Translations under genes and position numbers: made by a program
The notes under the pieces: generated by a model
Databases searched by the model: none
What the model was told of the DNA's origin: nothing
The model's input: the letters and a program-made list of their open reading frames with translations, nothing else
Shown: piece by piece, positions 20,119 to 29,319 of the stretch
Layout: every line of letters begins with the position of its first letter
How positions within the stretch are numbered: position 1 is the stretch's first letter
Assembly: GCA_016777585.1 (NCBI GenBank)
Contig: JADHRD010000010.1
Location: 1-39,710 of the forward strand
Direction of reading: 5' to 3'
DNA length: 39,710 nt
Origin: Rhodospirillales bacterium
Lineage (GTDB): Bacteria; Pseudomonadota; Alphaproteobacteria; Rhodospirillales; UBA2165

Positions 20119-20344
20119 AAGAATTGCGCAGATAAACCAATAAATAGAATAAATTATAGCTACAATTATAAGGAAAATAATTGATAACTTAAATATATTT
20201 TTAAAGATTAGTGTTTTATATATTTCAATCTCCCTGATTGCATAAATAAGTTATTTGACGAATACTCAAATTTATTAGAAACATTGTATAATATAAGATA
20301 ATTATGAATTTAAAACTATTTAATAAAACTACGAGCTCCACCTC

Positions 20345-22393
20345 ATGACCTCTCAAATCAATTATGAATTAAAAAAATTTCTTCAAAAAGAAGAAGTTAA
20401 TAGATCTGAAGTTTATGTCGAAGAATTAATTAATGCTGTAGCTGCTGGACCCGACCGAGAGGCAGCGTTGGGAAATCCCGATTTATGGTTAACACTTATC
20501 GGGGAGAGAATATCCCCAGAATTTAAACGTTTTTTAAGCAACGCTCTAGTCACAGCTCAAAATAATAATTATGGGCTAAAAGAAATTAAGGACCCAGATT
20601 GCCATAATAAACGGTTGATTGATCTTCAAAACTACCTGAAAAAAGTTCAATTAACGGGTTTTATTATACCTTTAAGTGATGAATATCAAAGTGAATATGT
20701 CGCGAAACATTCTCAGCGACTAGCGTGGCTCACTGGTTTTACCGGCTCAGCCGGAACAGCCTTAGTATTGCGTAATAAAGCTGCTATATTTGTTGACGGA
20801 CGTTATACTATTCAAGCAAGAAATGAAGTTAATACAAACCTTTACGAAATCATTCACTTATCTGAGATCTCCCCAAGCAGTTGGATAAAGAAAATGATGA
20901 AAGAAAAGGAGGTATTGGGTTATGACCCTTGGTTGCATACCGTGCAAAACATCGCCCGCTTAAAAAAAGTCTGTGATACAGCCAATATTAAATTTCGAGC
21001 TACCAAATTTAACCCCGTAGATAAAATTTGGAAAGATCAACCACAACAGCCAATTACACCGATAATTCATCTGGCAAAGAATTTAACGGGTCTAACCTCG
21101 CAAGAAAAAAGAAAGAAAATTTCTGAGATACTAAAAAGAAAGAAAATTGAGGTATTCGTTATGACCTCGCCTGACTCTATTGCATGGCTAGCAAATATTC
21201 GAGGAGCAGACGTTCCATATACCCCGTTTTCCTTGGGATATGCTATATTTTATAATGATTGTTCATTAGACATTTTTAATGACCCTAGAAAATTTACAGA
21301 TAAAGTCCTAAGTAAAATGGGCAGTGATTTGAATATTTTTCCGCACCAGAATTTTTTACCTACATTGAGTAAATTAGGCGACAAGAAAATTAATATAGGT
21401 ATAGACTATAACTCAACATCTCAGATTATTTATGAAACTTTAAGAAGAGCGGGTTCAAAATTAAGTCATATTGATGATCCATGTCAGCTTGAAAAAGCAA
21501 CCAAAACTAAAGTTGAATTAGAAGGCATGAGAAAAGCTCATATTAGAGACGGGATAGCGCTAGCTAAATTCCTTTTTTGGATTGATAAATACTCTAAATC
21601 CGGTAATTTAACGGAGTTAAATGTTGCAGATAAATTAGAGGGATTTCGACGAGAAGGTGATAAAATTCAAGGGCTTAGCTTCCCTACTATATCGGGTTCA
21701 GGTTCAAATGGCGCGATTGTCCATTATAGAGTTAGCGAAAAGAGCAGTAAAAAGTTGCAACAAAATTCCCTCTATTTAGTAGACTCAGGAGCGCAATATA
21801 TTGATGGAACCACTGATGTCACACGTACATTAGCAATTGGAACCACATCCCTCGAGATGAAAAAAAATTTTACGCGCGTATTAAAAGGGCATATTGCATT
21901 AGCTAAAGTTATATTCCCTGAGGGGACCTCTGGATCACAATTAGATGTATTAGCACGGAGCTCTCTGTGGGAAAGAGGCTTAGACTACGACCATGGAACC
22001 GGGCACGGGGTTGGAAGTTATTTAAGCGTGCACGAGGGGCCACAAAGGATATCAAAAGCACCTAATAATGTTGAGTTAAAACCTGGTATGGTTATTTCAA
22101 ATGAGCCTGGATATTATAAAGCCGGAAAATATGGGATTAGAATTGAAAATCTTGTTGCCGTGCGAAAAGCTACATCATCGTTGACCGGTTTAAAATCAGA
22201 TCTAAATAATTTCTTATGCTTTGAGACACTCACTTTAGCGCCAATAGATAGATCTCTAATTTTAAAAAGCCTTCTAAATAGAGAAGACATACAATGGTTA
22301 AATAATTATCATAAGACGGTTAGACATACCCTACAACCATTAGTCGGAAAAGAATTAAAAGAATGGCTTCAAAAGGCTACCGAGAATATCTAA
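20345..22393 (+). CDS. pepP: Aminopeptidase P family protein (Xaa-Pro aminopeptidase, M24B) with N-terminal extension
   Basis: RLAWLTGFTGSAGTALVL, AAIFVDGRYT, YLVDSGAQYIDGTTDVTRT, DHGTGHGVGSYLSVHEGPQ, MVISNEPGYYKAGKYGIRIENL. Confidence 0.95.
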   Translation: MTSQINYELKKFLQKEEVNRSEVYVEELINAVAAGPDREAALGNPDLWLTLIGERISPEFKRFLSNALVTAQNNNYGLKEIKDPDCHNKRLIDLQNYLKKVQLTGFIIPLSDEYQSEYVAKHSQRLAWLTGFTGSAGTALVLRNKAAIFVDGRYTIQARNEVNTNLYEIIHLSEISPSSWIKKMMKEKEVLGYDPWLHTVQNIARLKKVCDTANIKFRATKFNPVDKIWKDQPQQPITPIIHLAKNLTGLTSQEKRKKISEILKRKKIEVFVMTSPDSIAWLANIRGADVPYTPFSLGYAIFYNDCSLDIFNDPRKFTDKVLSKMGSDLNIFPHQNFLPTLSKLGDKKINIGIDYNSTSQIIYETLRRAGSKLSHIDDPCQLEKATKTKVELEGMRKAHIRDGIALAKFLFWIDKYSKSGNLTELNVADKLEGFRREGDKIQGLSFPTISGSGSNGAIVHYRVSEKSSKKLQQNSLYLVDSGAQYIDGTTDVTRTLAIGTTSLEMKKNFTRVLKGHIALAKVIFPEGTSGSQLDVLARSSLWERGLDYDHGTGHGVGSYLSVHEGPQRISKAPNNVELKPGMVISNEPGYYKAGKYGIRIENLVAVRKATSSLTGLKSDLNNFLCFETLTLAPIDRSLILKSLLNREDIQWLNNYHKTVRHTLQPLVGKELKEWLQKATENI

Positions 22394-22597
22394 TAGTAAT
22401 TTATCTATATAAATTAATTAAATACACATTAAAGGCACTTTTTTGATATTTGACTTGCAAATAAGATTGCGCATGATTAACCCATGATTTGAAATATATA
22501 ACAATACTCAAGCAAATTAGTTTCTTTTATGATATATTAATTGGAATTCTGTTGAAGCAAAAATGATTATTAAGTCAATTGAAAAGTGTAATTAGTT

Positions 22598-24004
22598 ATG
22601 GCAGACAGACAAAATGATAGTAATAAATCCAGTAGTATTTGGGGAGGTCGATTTAGTGAAGGTCCGTCAAAAGTTATGGAGCGTATTAATACATCAATAG
22701 ACTTTGATAAGAAAATGTACTCTCAAGACATTAGGGCTTCAAAAGCCCACACTTCAATGCTGATTAACCAAAAAATTATTACAAAGAATGATGGTGAGAA
22801 AATTATTCAAGGGTTAAATCAAATTTATAGAGAAATATCTGAAGGATCGTTTAAATTTAGAGAGGATCTTGAGGATATTCATATGAATATTGAGTCACGC
22901 CTCTCGGAAATAATTGGGGATGCTGCTGGTCGGCTCCATACAGCGCGATCAAGAAACGATCAGGTGGCAACAGATTTCAAGTTATGGGTAAGAGACGATT
23001 TAGACTCTTTAGACCATGCTCTCAAAATTTTTCAATCAGTTCTCATTTCGCAGTCTGAAAACCACGCCGCAACCGTATTACCAGGATACACCCATTTGCA
23101 AACAGCACAACCTGTTACATTGGGACATCATTTAATGGCATATGTTGAAATGATTGGGCGCGATAGAGGAAGGATAAATGATTGCCGAAAACGAATGAAC
23201 GAAAACCCCCTTGGATCAGGCGCTCTAGCTGGAACATCATTCAATATAAACCGCCACCAAACAACAGCAGATTTAGATTTCGACCGGCCAACAACTAACT
23301 CATTGGACGCAGTGTCAGATCGAGATTTCGCTATGGAGTATTTATCAATTGCATCCATAATCTCGATTCATCTCTCGAGGTTAGCGGAAGAATTAGTTCT
23401 ATGGTCTAGTGCTGCGTTTAAGTTTATAAACCTGCCTGACTCATTCTCAACAGGGAGTTCTATGCTACCACAAAAACGTAATCCCGACGCAGCTGAGTTG
23501 ATTAGAGCTAAATCAGGCACAATTATTGGGAATTTAACAAATCTTTTTATTGTTATGAAAGGATTGCCCCTAGCTTACAGTAAAGATATGCAAGAAGATA
23601 AAGTTCCCGTGTTTGAGACCTCTGAAACCTTAGAGCTGACGATTGCGGCCATGTCGGGAATGATTCAGGAACTCACTTTTAATAAAGAAAAAATGAAAGA
23701 AGCTGCAAAAGCCACTCATACAAATGCAATTGATTTTGCTGATTGGCTCGTAAAGAATTTGAACAAACCCTTTAGGGAAGCTCACTCTATAAGTGGTAGA
23801 CTAGTTAAATTAGCGGAGAGCAAAGATTGTAGTTTAGAAGAATTAACATTATCTGAGATGCAAGATATCGAACCTAAAATTACAAATGATGCTTTGAAAG
23901 TACTAGAGTTGACAGTTGCACTAGATGCGCGAACAAGCTTCGGTGGCACTGCTCCAAAAAATGTCGCGGAGGCGTGCAAACAAGCGCGCCTCAAGTACCT
24001 GTAA
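22598..24004 (+). CDS. argH: Argininosuccinate lyase
   Basis: SSIWGGRFSEGPSKVMERIN, DIHMNIESRL, GRLHTARSRNDQVATD, TGSSMLPQKRNPDAAELIR signature. Confidence 0.97.
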   Translation: MADRQNDSNKSSSIWGGRFSEGPSKVMERINTSIDFDKKMYSQDIRASKAHTSMLINQKIITKNDGEKIIQGLNQIYREISEGSFKFREDLEDIHMNIESRLSEIIGDAAGRLHTARSRNDQVATDFKLWVRDDLDSLDHALKIFQSVLISQSENHAATVLPGYTHLQTAQPVTLGHHLMAYVEMIGRDRGRINDCRKRMNENPLGSGALAGTSFNINRHQTTADLDFDRPTTNSLDAVSDRDFAMEYLSIASIISIHLSRLAEELVLWSSAAFKFINLPDSFSTGSSMLPQKRNPDAAELIRAKSGTIIGNLTNLFIVMKGLPLAYSKDMQEDKVPVFETSETLELTIAAMSGMIQELTFNKEKMKEAAKATHTNAIDFADWLVKNLNKPFREAHSISGRLVKLAESKDCSLEELTLSEMQDIEPKITNDALKVLELTVALDARTSFGGTAPKNVAEACKQARLKYL

Positions 24005-24013
24005 GTATAAATT

Positions 24014-24166
24014 ATGATTAAAAATAAATCTCATAGAATGGCTCTTTTACTTGTATTCCTTTTGGTAATTTTTCTCCCCATTTTAGGGTCATGTGGCAAA
24101 GCAAATAGACCTCAACCTCCTCAAAACGAAGAGATAAACTACCCCGGGAAATATCCTAGTAATTAA
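24014..24166 (+). CDS. Small lipoprotein, LptM/YifL-like (50 aa)
   Basis: MIKNKSHRMALLLVFLLVIFLPILGSCGKANRPQPPQNEEINYPGKYPSN*; lipobox LGSC; lies between argH and lysA, a usual location for this family; below the ORF-track length cutoff. Confidence 0.85.
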   Translation: MIKNKSHRMALLLVFLLVIFLPILGSCGKANRPQPPQNEEINYPGKYPSN

Positions 24167-24180
24167 TTCTGATTGGTAAT

Positions 24181-25440
24181 ATGATGGATCATTTTTTGTA
24201 TAAAAACGGATTACTACATGCCGAAAATGTCTCGATAACAGAAATATGCGAGGCAATCGATACGCCATTTTATTGCTACTCAGTAGCCACGATAGAAAGA
24301 CATTTTAGAGTCCTAGAAGCAGCCCTGAAAGGTTTAAAGGCAACAATATGTTATGCTGTAAAGGCAAACTCTAATATTGCTGTGCTTAAACTTCTGGGGG
24401 ACATGGGTGCTGGTGCTGATGTTGTTTCATCAGGAGAATTAATAAGGGCTTTAAAAGCAGGAATTCCAAGTAATAAAATAGTATTTTCTGGGGTGGGGAA
24501 AACTAAGGGAGAAATAACCCACGCGTTAAAGGAAAATATCCTACAAATTAATGTCGAATCTGAAGTTGAACTCCATTGTGTTAATACTATTGCAAAAGAT
24601 TTGAATAAAGTAGCACAAGTCGCATTAAGAATTAATCCTGATGTAGATGCGCGCACCCATGAAAAAATTTCAACTGGTCGGTCTGAGAATAAGTTTGGAA
24701 TAGAATGGAATTCTATAGATAAAATTATTAATGATACCGATCGATTGCAAAACATAGAAATTTCAGGCCTGGCTGTTCATATAGGATCTCAATTAACTGA
24801 CCTAAGTCCATTTAGAGATACTTTTAAAAAACTCAAAGAATTTGTATTTCATTTAGAGTCCAAGGGAGCCAAATTTAAAAGGTTAGACTTGGGTGGTGGG
24901 CTCGGAATACCCTACAACAATGATGAAACGCCTACTCCACAGGAGTATGGTAAAGTTATTAAGGAAATCTTGGGTGATATGAAATGTGATTTAATAGTTG
25001 AACCCGGGCGCCTAATTGTAGGCAACGCTGGGATACTCGTGACTAAAGTTATTTATTATAAAAAAGGTGATACACGAAATTTCATAATTCTAGATGCAGC
25101 AATGAATGATTTAATGAGGCCAAGCCTGTATGATGCTGAGCATGAGATAATAAACGTAATAGAGACAAATCAGAACGTAGAAAAAAATGCTGTCGATATT
25201 GTTGGGCCTGTATGCGAAACAGGGGATACGTTTGCTCGCCAAGTTAAATTACCTAAATGTGAAACTGGTGACTTATTTGCAATCCGATCTGCAGGTGCCT
25301 ACGGTGCTGCAATGTCATCAACATATAATAGTCGAGCATTAATACCTGAAATTATGGTTAATAAATCACGGTTTTCAACCATAAGAGAACGCATTGAGCC
25401 TGAGACTTACCTCAACTATGAAAAAATTCCAGACTGGTAA
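24181..25440 (+). CDS. lysA: Diaminopimelate decarboxylase
   Basis: ICYAVKANSNIAVLKLLGDMGAGADVVSSGEL PLP-Lys motif, GGGLGIPY, VEPGRLIVGNAG, GPVCETGDTFA. Confidence 0.97.
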   Translation: MMDHFLYKNGLLHAENVSITEICEAIDTPFYCYSVATIERHFRVLEAALKGLKATICYAVKANSNIAVLKLLGDMGAGADVVSSGELIRALKAGIPSNKIVFSGVGKTKGEITHALKENILQINVESEVELHCVNTIAKDLNKVAQVALRINPDVDARTHEKISTGRSENKFGIEWNSIDKIINDTDRLQNIEISGLAVHIGSQLTDLSPFRDTFKKLKEFVFHLESKGAKFKRLDLGGGLGIPYNNDETPTPQEYGKVIKEILGDMKCDLIVEPGRLIVGNAGILVTKVIYYKKGDTRNFIILDAAMNDLMRPSLYDAEHEIINVIETNQNVEKNAVDIVGPVCETGDTFARQVKLPKCETGDLFAIRSAGAYGAAMSSTYNSRALIPEIMVNKSRFSTIRERIEPETYLNYEKIPDW

Positions 25441-25451
25441 AATTCAACTAA

Positions 25452-25622
25452 CTACTTTTTAAAGACTTTTATTTTTAGGATTATACGACGATATAAGCCT
25501 ATTCTCTCACAAACTATTTTTTGTCTCGCCGAAATCCACCCATTTCCATTGGGTATACGCTTCAAAATATTATGTTCTTTTCCATTACCTTTGTCTGACT
25601 TTGGATCATGGGCCGCAAACAT
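25452..25622 (-). CDS. Possible small basic protein (56 aa), unassigned
   Basis: MFAAHDPKSDKGNGKEHNILKRIPNGNGWISARQKIVCERIGLYRRIILKIKVFKK*; preceded by AAAGGGG about 8 nt before the ATG; sits in an otherwise empty 350-bp gap. Confidence 0.3.
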   Translation of the reverse strand: MFAAHDPKSDKGNGKEHNILKRIPNGNGWISARQKIVCERIGLYRRIILKIKVFKK

Positions 25623-25788
25623 TCATTCTACCCCTTTAACTATTTAGTAAGTTAGAGCTTAAAAGGTATAGAACAGCAAAAAACATACCAAAAAACTAAT
25701 TTTAATTTGTGAAACTTTTCAATAAGTTACCAAATAATTAATTTTTTTTTAGTCAAATATGTCCTCGGTAGGCAAAAATCGCCTACTC

Positions 25789-26883
25789 CTATTTTTTATT
25801 ATCCTTAACTTTAATAAATGATCCATATGTTATGTCCAAACGTTTAGCACTCTTGGGCATTGCGACTATCGATGCCTTAAAATTCACCGCCTTACCCGGT
25901 CTTAAAATTAACTTAGACGGATTAATTATTTGCGTTTTGACGGTTTTTCCATTGCTATCGATAGCACTAATCACAATTTCTGGCACTTTCCGTTCATCAC
26001 TCGAAACGTTAACTATTCTTCCATTTATTATAGTAACATCTTTTCCATCACGTTTTTCACGCAATGGTTTCTTCGATACTATTTTGAGACCATCACCTGG
26101 AATATCCACCCTAAACCCAACCAAACTAAAAACAGCATTAAATGATGGCGTTATATTAACCAAAGTATGACGCATTAGAATTGCACCAACAAAAAGTCCT
26201 ATCAACAAAAATAAGACAAGTGATATAATAGTTATTTTCTTCAAAAGACTTGATTTTGGTTTTTCCTCAGCGTCTTCATAAATAACCCGATTCGTTGGCT
26301 CTGGATCAGGAATGTCCTCAGGATCAATGTTTTGCTCGTCATCACTTGGCGCCTCATCAAATAACACTTTTAGTGGCTCCGGCTCCTCAAAAGCTTCTAA
26401 TTCCTCTAAACTAGTTTCATGATTCTCAACTTCTTTAGACAAACTGCCAATTATTTCTGGTTCATCCGCTCCAACCATTTCTTCAATTTCCTGATCAGAA
26501 GGTAAATCTTGCTCAATTTGATTATCCTCAGCAGCCATTTGTTGAGGCTGCGGGACAGGGGCCATTTGTTGAGGCTGCGGGACAGGGGCCATTTGTTGAG
26601 GCTGCGGGACAGGGGCCATTTGTTGAGGCTGCGGGACAGGGGCCATTTGTTGCGGCTGCGGGACAGGGGCCATTTGTTGAGGCTGCGTTCCAGACAATAA
26701 TTGTGCGTAAGGCTGAACTGAGTTTTGAGGCGATAATGGTTTAATCTCCAACTCCTTCGGAACCGCGGGAAATTGTCGCCATTTATGCCCGCATTTGAAG
26801 CATCTGACAGACCTACCCTTCATACCAATGGAGATGCCATCAATACTAAATGAGGTAGAACAAGAGGGGCAAAAAAGATACAT
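25789..26883 (-). CDS. MJ0042-type zinc-ribbon / DUF3426 membrane protein with Pro/Gln repeat
   Basis: CPSCSTSFSIDGISIGMKGRSVRCFKCGHKW zinc ribbon, (PVPQPQQMA)n repeat, acidic linker, one TM helix, C-terminal DUF3426-like domain; divergent from ftsE. Confidence 0.88.
   Translation of the reverse strand: MYLFCPSCSTSFSIDGISIGMKGRSVRCFKCGHKWRQFPAVPKELEIKPLSPQNSVQPYAQLLSGTQPQQMAPVPQPQQMAPVPQPQQMAPVPQPQQMAPVPQPQQMAPVPQPQQMAAEDNQIEQDLPSDQEIEEMVGADEPEIIGSLSKEVENHETSLEELEAFEEPEPLKVLFDEAPSDDEQNIDPEDIPDPEPTNRVIYEDAEEKPKSSLLKKITIISLVLFLLIGLFVGAILMRHTLVNITPSFNAVFSLVGFRVDIPGDGLKIVSKKPLREKRDGKDVTIINGRIVNVSSDERKVPEIVISAIDSNGKTVKTQIINPSKLILRPGKAVNFKASIVAMPKSAKRLDITYGSFIKVKDNKK
26534..26687. repeat. 27-bp in-frame tandem repeat, about 5.7 copies
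   Basis: Unit gccatttgttgaggctgcgggacaggg repeated at 26534, 26561, 26588, 26615, 26642 and a partial copy at 26669; the only substitution I see is tgaggc to tgcggc in copy 5. Confidence 0.97.
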
Positions 26884-27022
26884 TTCCCACCATTACTGTA
26901 AAACTTATTATAATTATAGAAAAATGGTAATCTTAACGCAAGCCGTGCTGGACGAAAGACCCATTACCGTGTCATTGTTAAACATATCTTATGATAACAA
27001 GTAAAGATGAAAATTCTATTAA

Positions 27023-27772
27023 ATGACTGAAGTTATTAAATTCGAGAGTGTGGGATTGCGTTATGGGCTTGGCCCAGAAGTTTTGCAGGATATTTCGTTT
27101 AACCTTGAAACAGCGTCTTTCCATTTTTTGATTGGCCCAAGTGGCGCAGGCAAATCATCTTTACTAAGATTGATGTATTTAGCACATCGACAAACCCGGG
27201 GCATTATATCTTTATTCGGAAGAGATACAGCTAGCTTACCTAGAACTGAATTACCAAAATTACGGCGACGCATTGGAGTTATGTTTCAAGATTTCAGATT
27301 ACTCCCACATTTAACAGCATTTGATAATGTAGCATTACCACTCAGAGTTGCTGGAATGAAAGAGACAAAAATTAAACGTTATGTTGAAGAACTACTTGTT
27401 TGGGTTGGTCTAGAAAATCATATGGACGTGCGACCTACAACAATGTCGGGTGGTCAACAACAACGAATTGCTATCGCTAGAGCTGTAATAGCACGTCCCA
27501 AAATACTGTATGCTGATGAACCAACCGGAAATGTTGATGATAGAATTGCAGCCCGCCTAATGCATCTTTTTGATGAGTTAAATAAACTGGGCACAACAGT
27601 CATTATTGCTACTCACAATGAGTCAATCATACAAGAATTCCGTCGTCCAATTCTCCGAATTGAGTCTGGTCGCCTTACCGTAGTTCCGTTGGACAAAGAT
27701 AATAAATCATCTGATAATAAGTCGAACGTAAAACGGGCTACTCAACTATTAGAATCGCTTAGTCCAGAATGA
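27023..27772 (+). CDS. ftsE: Cell division ATP-binding protein FtsE
   Basis: FLIGPSGAGKSSLLRLMYLAHRQTRG Walker A, RRRIGVMFQDFRLLPHLTAFDNVALPLRV, MSGGQQQRIAIARA, ILYADEPTGNVD. Confidence 0.97.
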   Translation: MTEVIKFESVGLRYGLGPEVLQDISFNLETASFHFLIGPSGAGKSSLLRLMYLAHRQTRGIISLFGRDTASLPRTELPKLRRRIGVMFQDFRLLPHLTAFDNVALPLRVAGMKETKIKRYVEELLVWVGLENHMDVRPTTMSGGQQQRIAIARAVIARPKILYADEPTGNVDDRIAARLMHLFDELNKLGTTVIIATHNESIIQEFRRPILRIESGRLTVVPLDKDNKSSDNKSNVKRATQLLESLSPE

Positions 27773-27782
27773 TGAGATTTAA

Positions 27783-28664
27783 ATGAGCCTTAAGCAAACC
27801 AATCTTGCTTTAGCAAAAGATGACACTAACAGGTTTTTACCTTGGTTAATTGCTTTTATGTCATTACTAGCAATATTATCAGTTGCTGGATTTCTTCTAC
27901 TTAAACAGGTCTCGGACTTATTTGAGTATAACAGTAATGACACTATGACCATTCAAGTGCCATCGGGGAATAGTGAGAAACGAACGAACAAAAAAATTAC
28001 ACAGATTATTAATATTCTTAAAGAAACGGGTGGCGTTATAGAAGTATCTTTGGTACCCAAAGTTGAGGTTATACAACTATTAAAACCTTGGTTAGGAACA
28101 ATTTCAGAATCACAAACATTACCATTACCCCAAATAATTGATATTCAAATAGATAGAAGTTCGGGTATCACCCCAGAAAAGATAAGTAATGTACTTACTA
28201 TCATTGTTCCTGACATAACTGTTGATGACCACAGTATTTGGCTTATCGGACTAGTTAAAACTCTTCAATCTGCAGAACTTATGGCTTTATTCATTCTTCT
28301 TCTCATAATATTTATAATAATTGGTACAGTAATATTCACAACACGGACTGGAATGGGCATTCACAAACAAACAATTGAGGTTCTTCACTTTGTCGGCGCG
28401 CACGACGATTTTATTGCACGTCAATTTGCGATCCGCGGATTGGTTGTTGGCTTACAGGGAGGCCTAATCGGATTCTTGTTTGCAATTCCTATACTATATG
28501 TTTTTGATAACCTTCTGCAAAACCTTGAGGAAGGCTTCCTGCCAAAGGCTGAGGTTAATATATTTGTTTGGCTTAGTGTTGCTCTTGTGGTGCCAATGAT
28601 ATCGTCAATTACTATGTTAACAGCAAGAGGAACTGTTCTAAAATCTCTAAAAAAGATGCTTTAA
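27783..28664 (+). CDS. ftsX: Cell division protein FtsX
   Basis: Four-TM permease with FtsX-like large periplasmic loop; IEVLHFVGAHDDFIARQFAIRGLVVGLQGGLIG; follows ftsE. Confidence 0.93.
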   Translation: MSLKQTNLALAKDDTNRFLPWLIAFMSLLAILSVAGFLLLKQVSDLFEYNSNDTMTIQVPSGNSEKRTNKKITQIINILKETGGVIEVSLVPKVEVIQLLKPWLGTISESQTLPLPQIIDIQIDRSSGITPEKISNVLTIIVPDITVDDHSIWLIGLVKTLQSAELMALFILLLIIFIIIGTVIFTTRTGMGIHKQTIEVLHFVGAHDDFIARQFAIRGLVVGLQGGLIGFLFAIPILYVFDNLLQNLEEGFLPKAEVNIFVWLSVALVVPMISSITMLTARGTVLKSLKKML

Positions 28665-28672
28665 TTTTTCCA

Positions 28673-29317
28673 ATGATGAAGAAGAAAATCCACAAAAAAA
28701 AACTACGATCAAAAATAAATAAAACAGTAACAATAATATTTTTTTTATTAATAGCTCTTTGCTATGGAATTTTCGACTTCTTAAGGGAAATTCCTGGCAA
28801 ACAATCTAGGATAAGTACAGATCAGTCTGATGGGATTGTTGTTTTAACAGGTGGCAACAATCGTCTTAAGCAAGGCATCAAACTTCTTATTAATAAAAAA
28901 GCAAAGAAACTTTTTATATCGGGTGTATATCGGGGCAATGATGTACTGCGCTTATTAGCTATCCAAAAACAAAACCCTGATGAAGTGCTGTGTTGCATTA
29001 ATATAGGATATAATGCAACCTCAACTCATGGGAATGCCAAGGAGACAGCTGAGTGGGTGAAAAATTTGGGGTATAAATCAATACGCCTAGTAACAGCAAA
29101 TTACCATATGCCACGGAGCCTCGTATTATTTAGATCGGCAATGCCCAACATAAGAATTATACCTCATCCGGTTTATCCATCAAAATTTAAATATAATAAA
29201 TGGTGGTTATCGGGTAGAACGATAAATTTAGTTATCAGCGAATATTTCAAATATATTATTGCGAATTTTACTTCAGTTTTCAATGTCAAAAAATTCATAG
29301 AGAGGTTTCAGCTATAG
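28673..29317 (+). CDS. YdcF family protein (DUF218)
   Basis: DGIVVLTGGNNRLKQGIKLL, KLFISGVYRGND, THGNAKETAEWVKN, LVTANYHMPRSLVLFR. Confidence 0.9.
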   Translation: MMKKKIHKKKLRSKINKTVTIIFFLLIALCYGIFDFLREIPGKQSRISTDQSDGIVVLTGGNNRLKQGIKLLINKKAKKLFISGVYRGNDVLRLLAIQKQNPDEVLCCINIGYNATSTHGNAKETAEWVKNLGYKSIRLVTANYHMPRSLVLFRSAMPNIRIIPHPVYPSKFKYNKWWLSGRTINLVISEYFKYIIANFTSVFNVKKFIERFQL

Positions 29318-29319
29318 TA

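Noticed and set aside
24351-24755. 134-aa minus-strand ORF
   Set aside because: Antisense to lysA; no recognisable family features.
25832-26170. 112-aa plus-strand ORF and 26509..26700 RDRGHLLRL repeat ORF
   Set aside because: Antisense to the MJ0042/DUF3426 gene; the repeat peptide is just the reverse complement of the coding minisatellite.
26534-26687. CRISPR array
   Set aside because: Repeats are contiguous with no spacers, are in frame and encode PVPQPQQMA.
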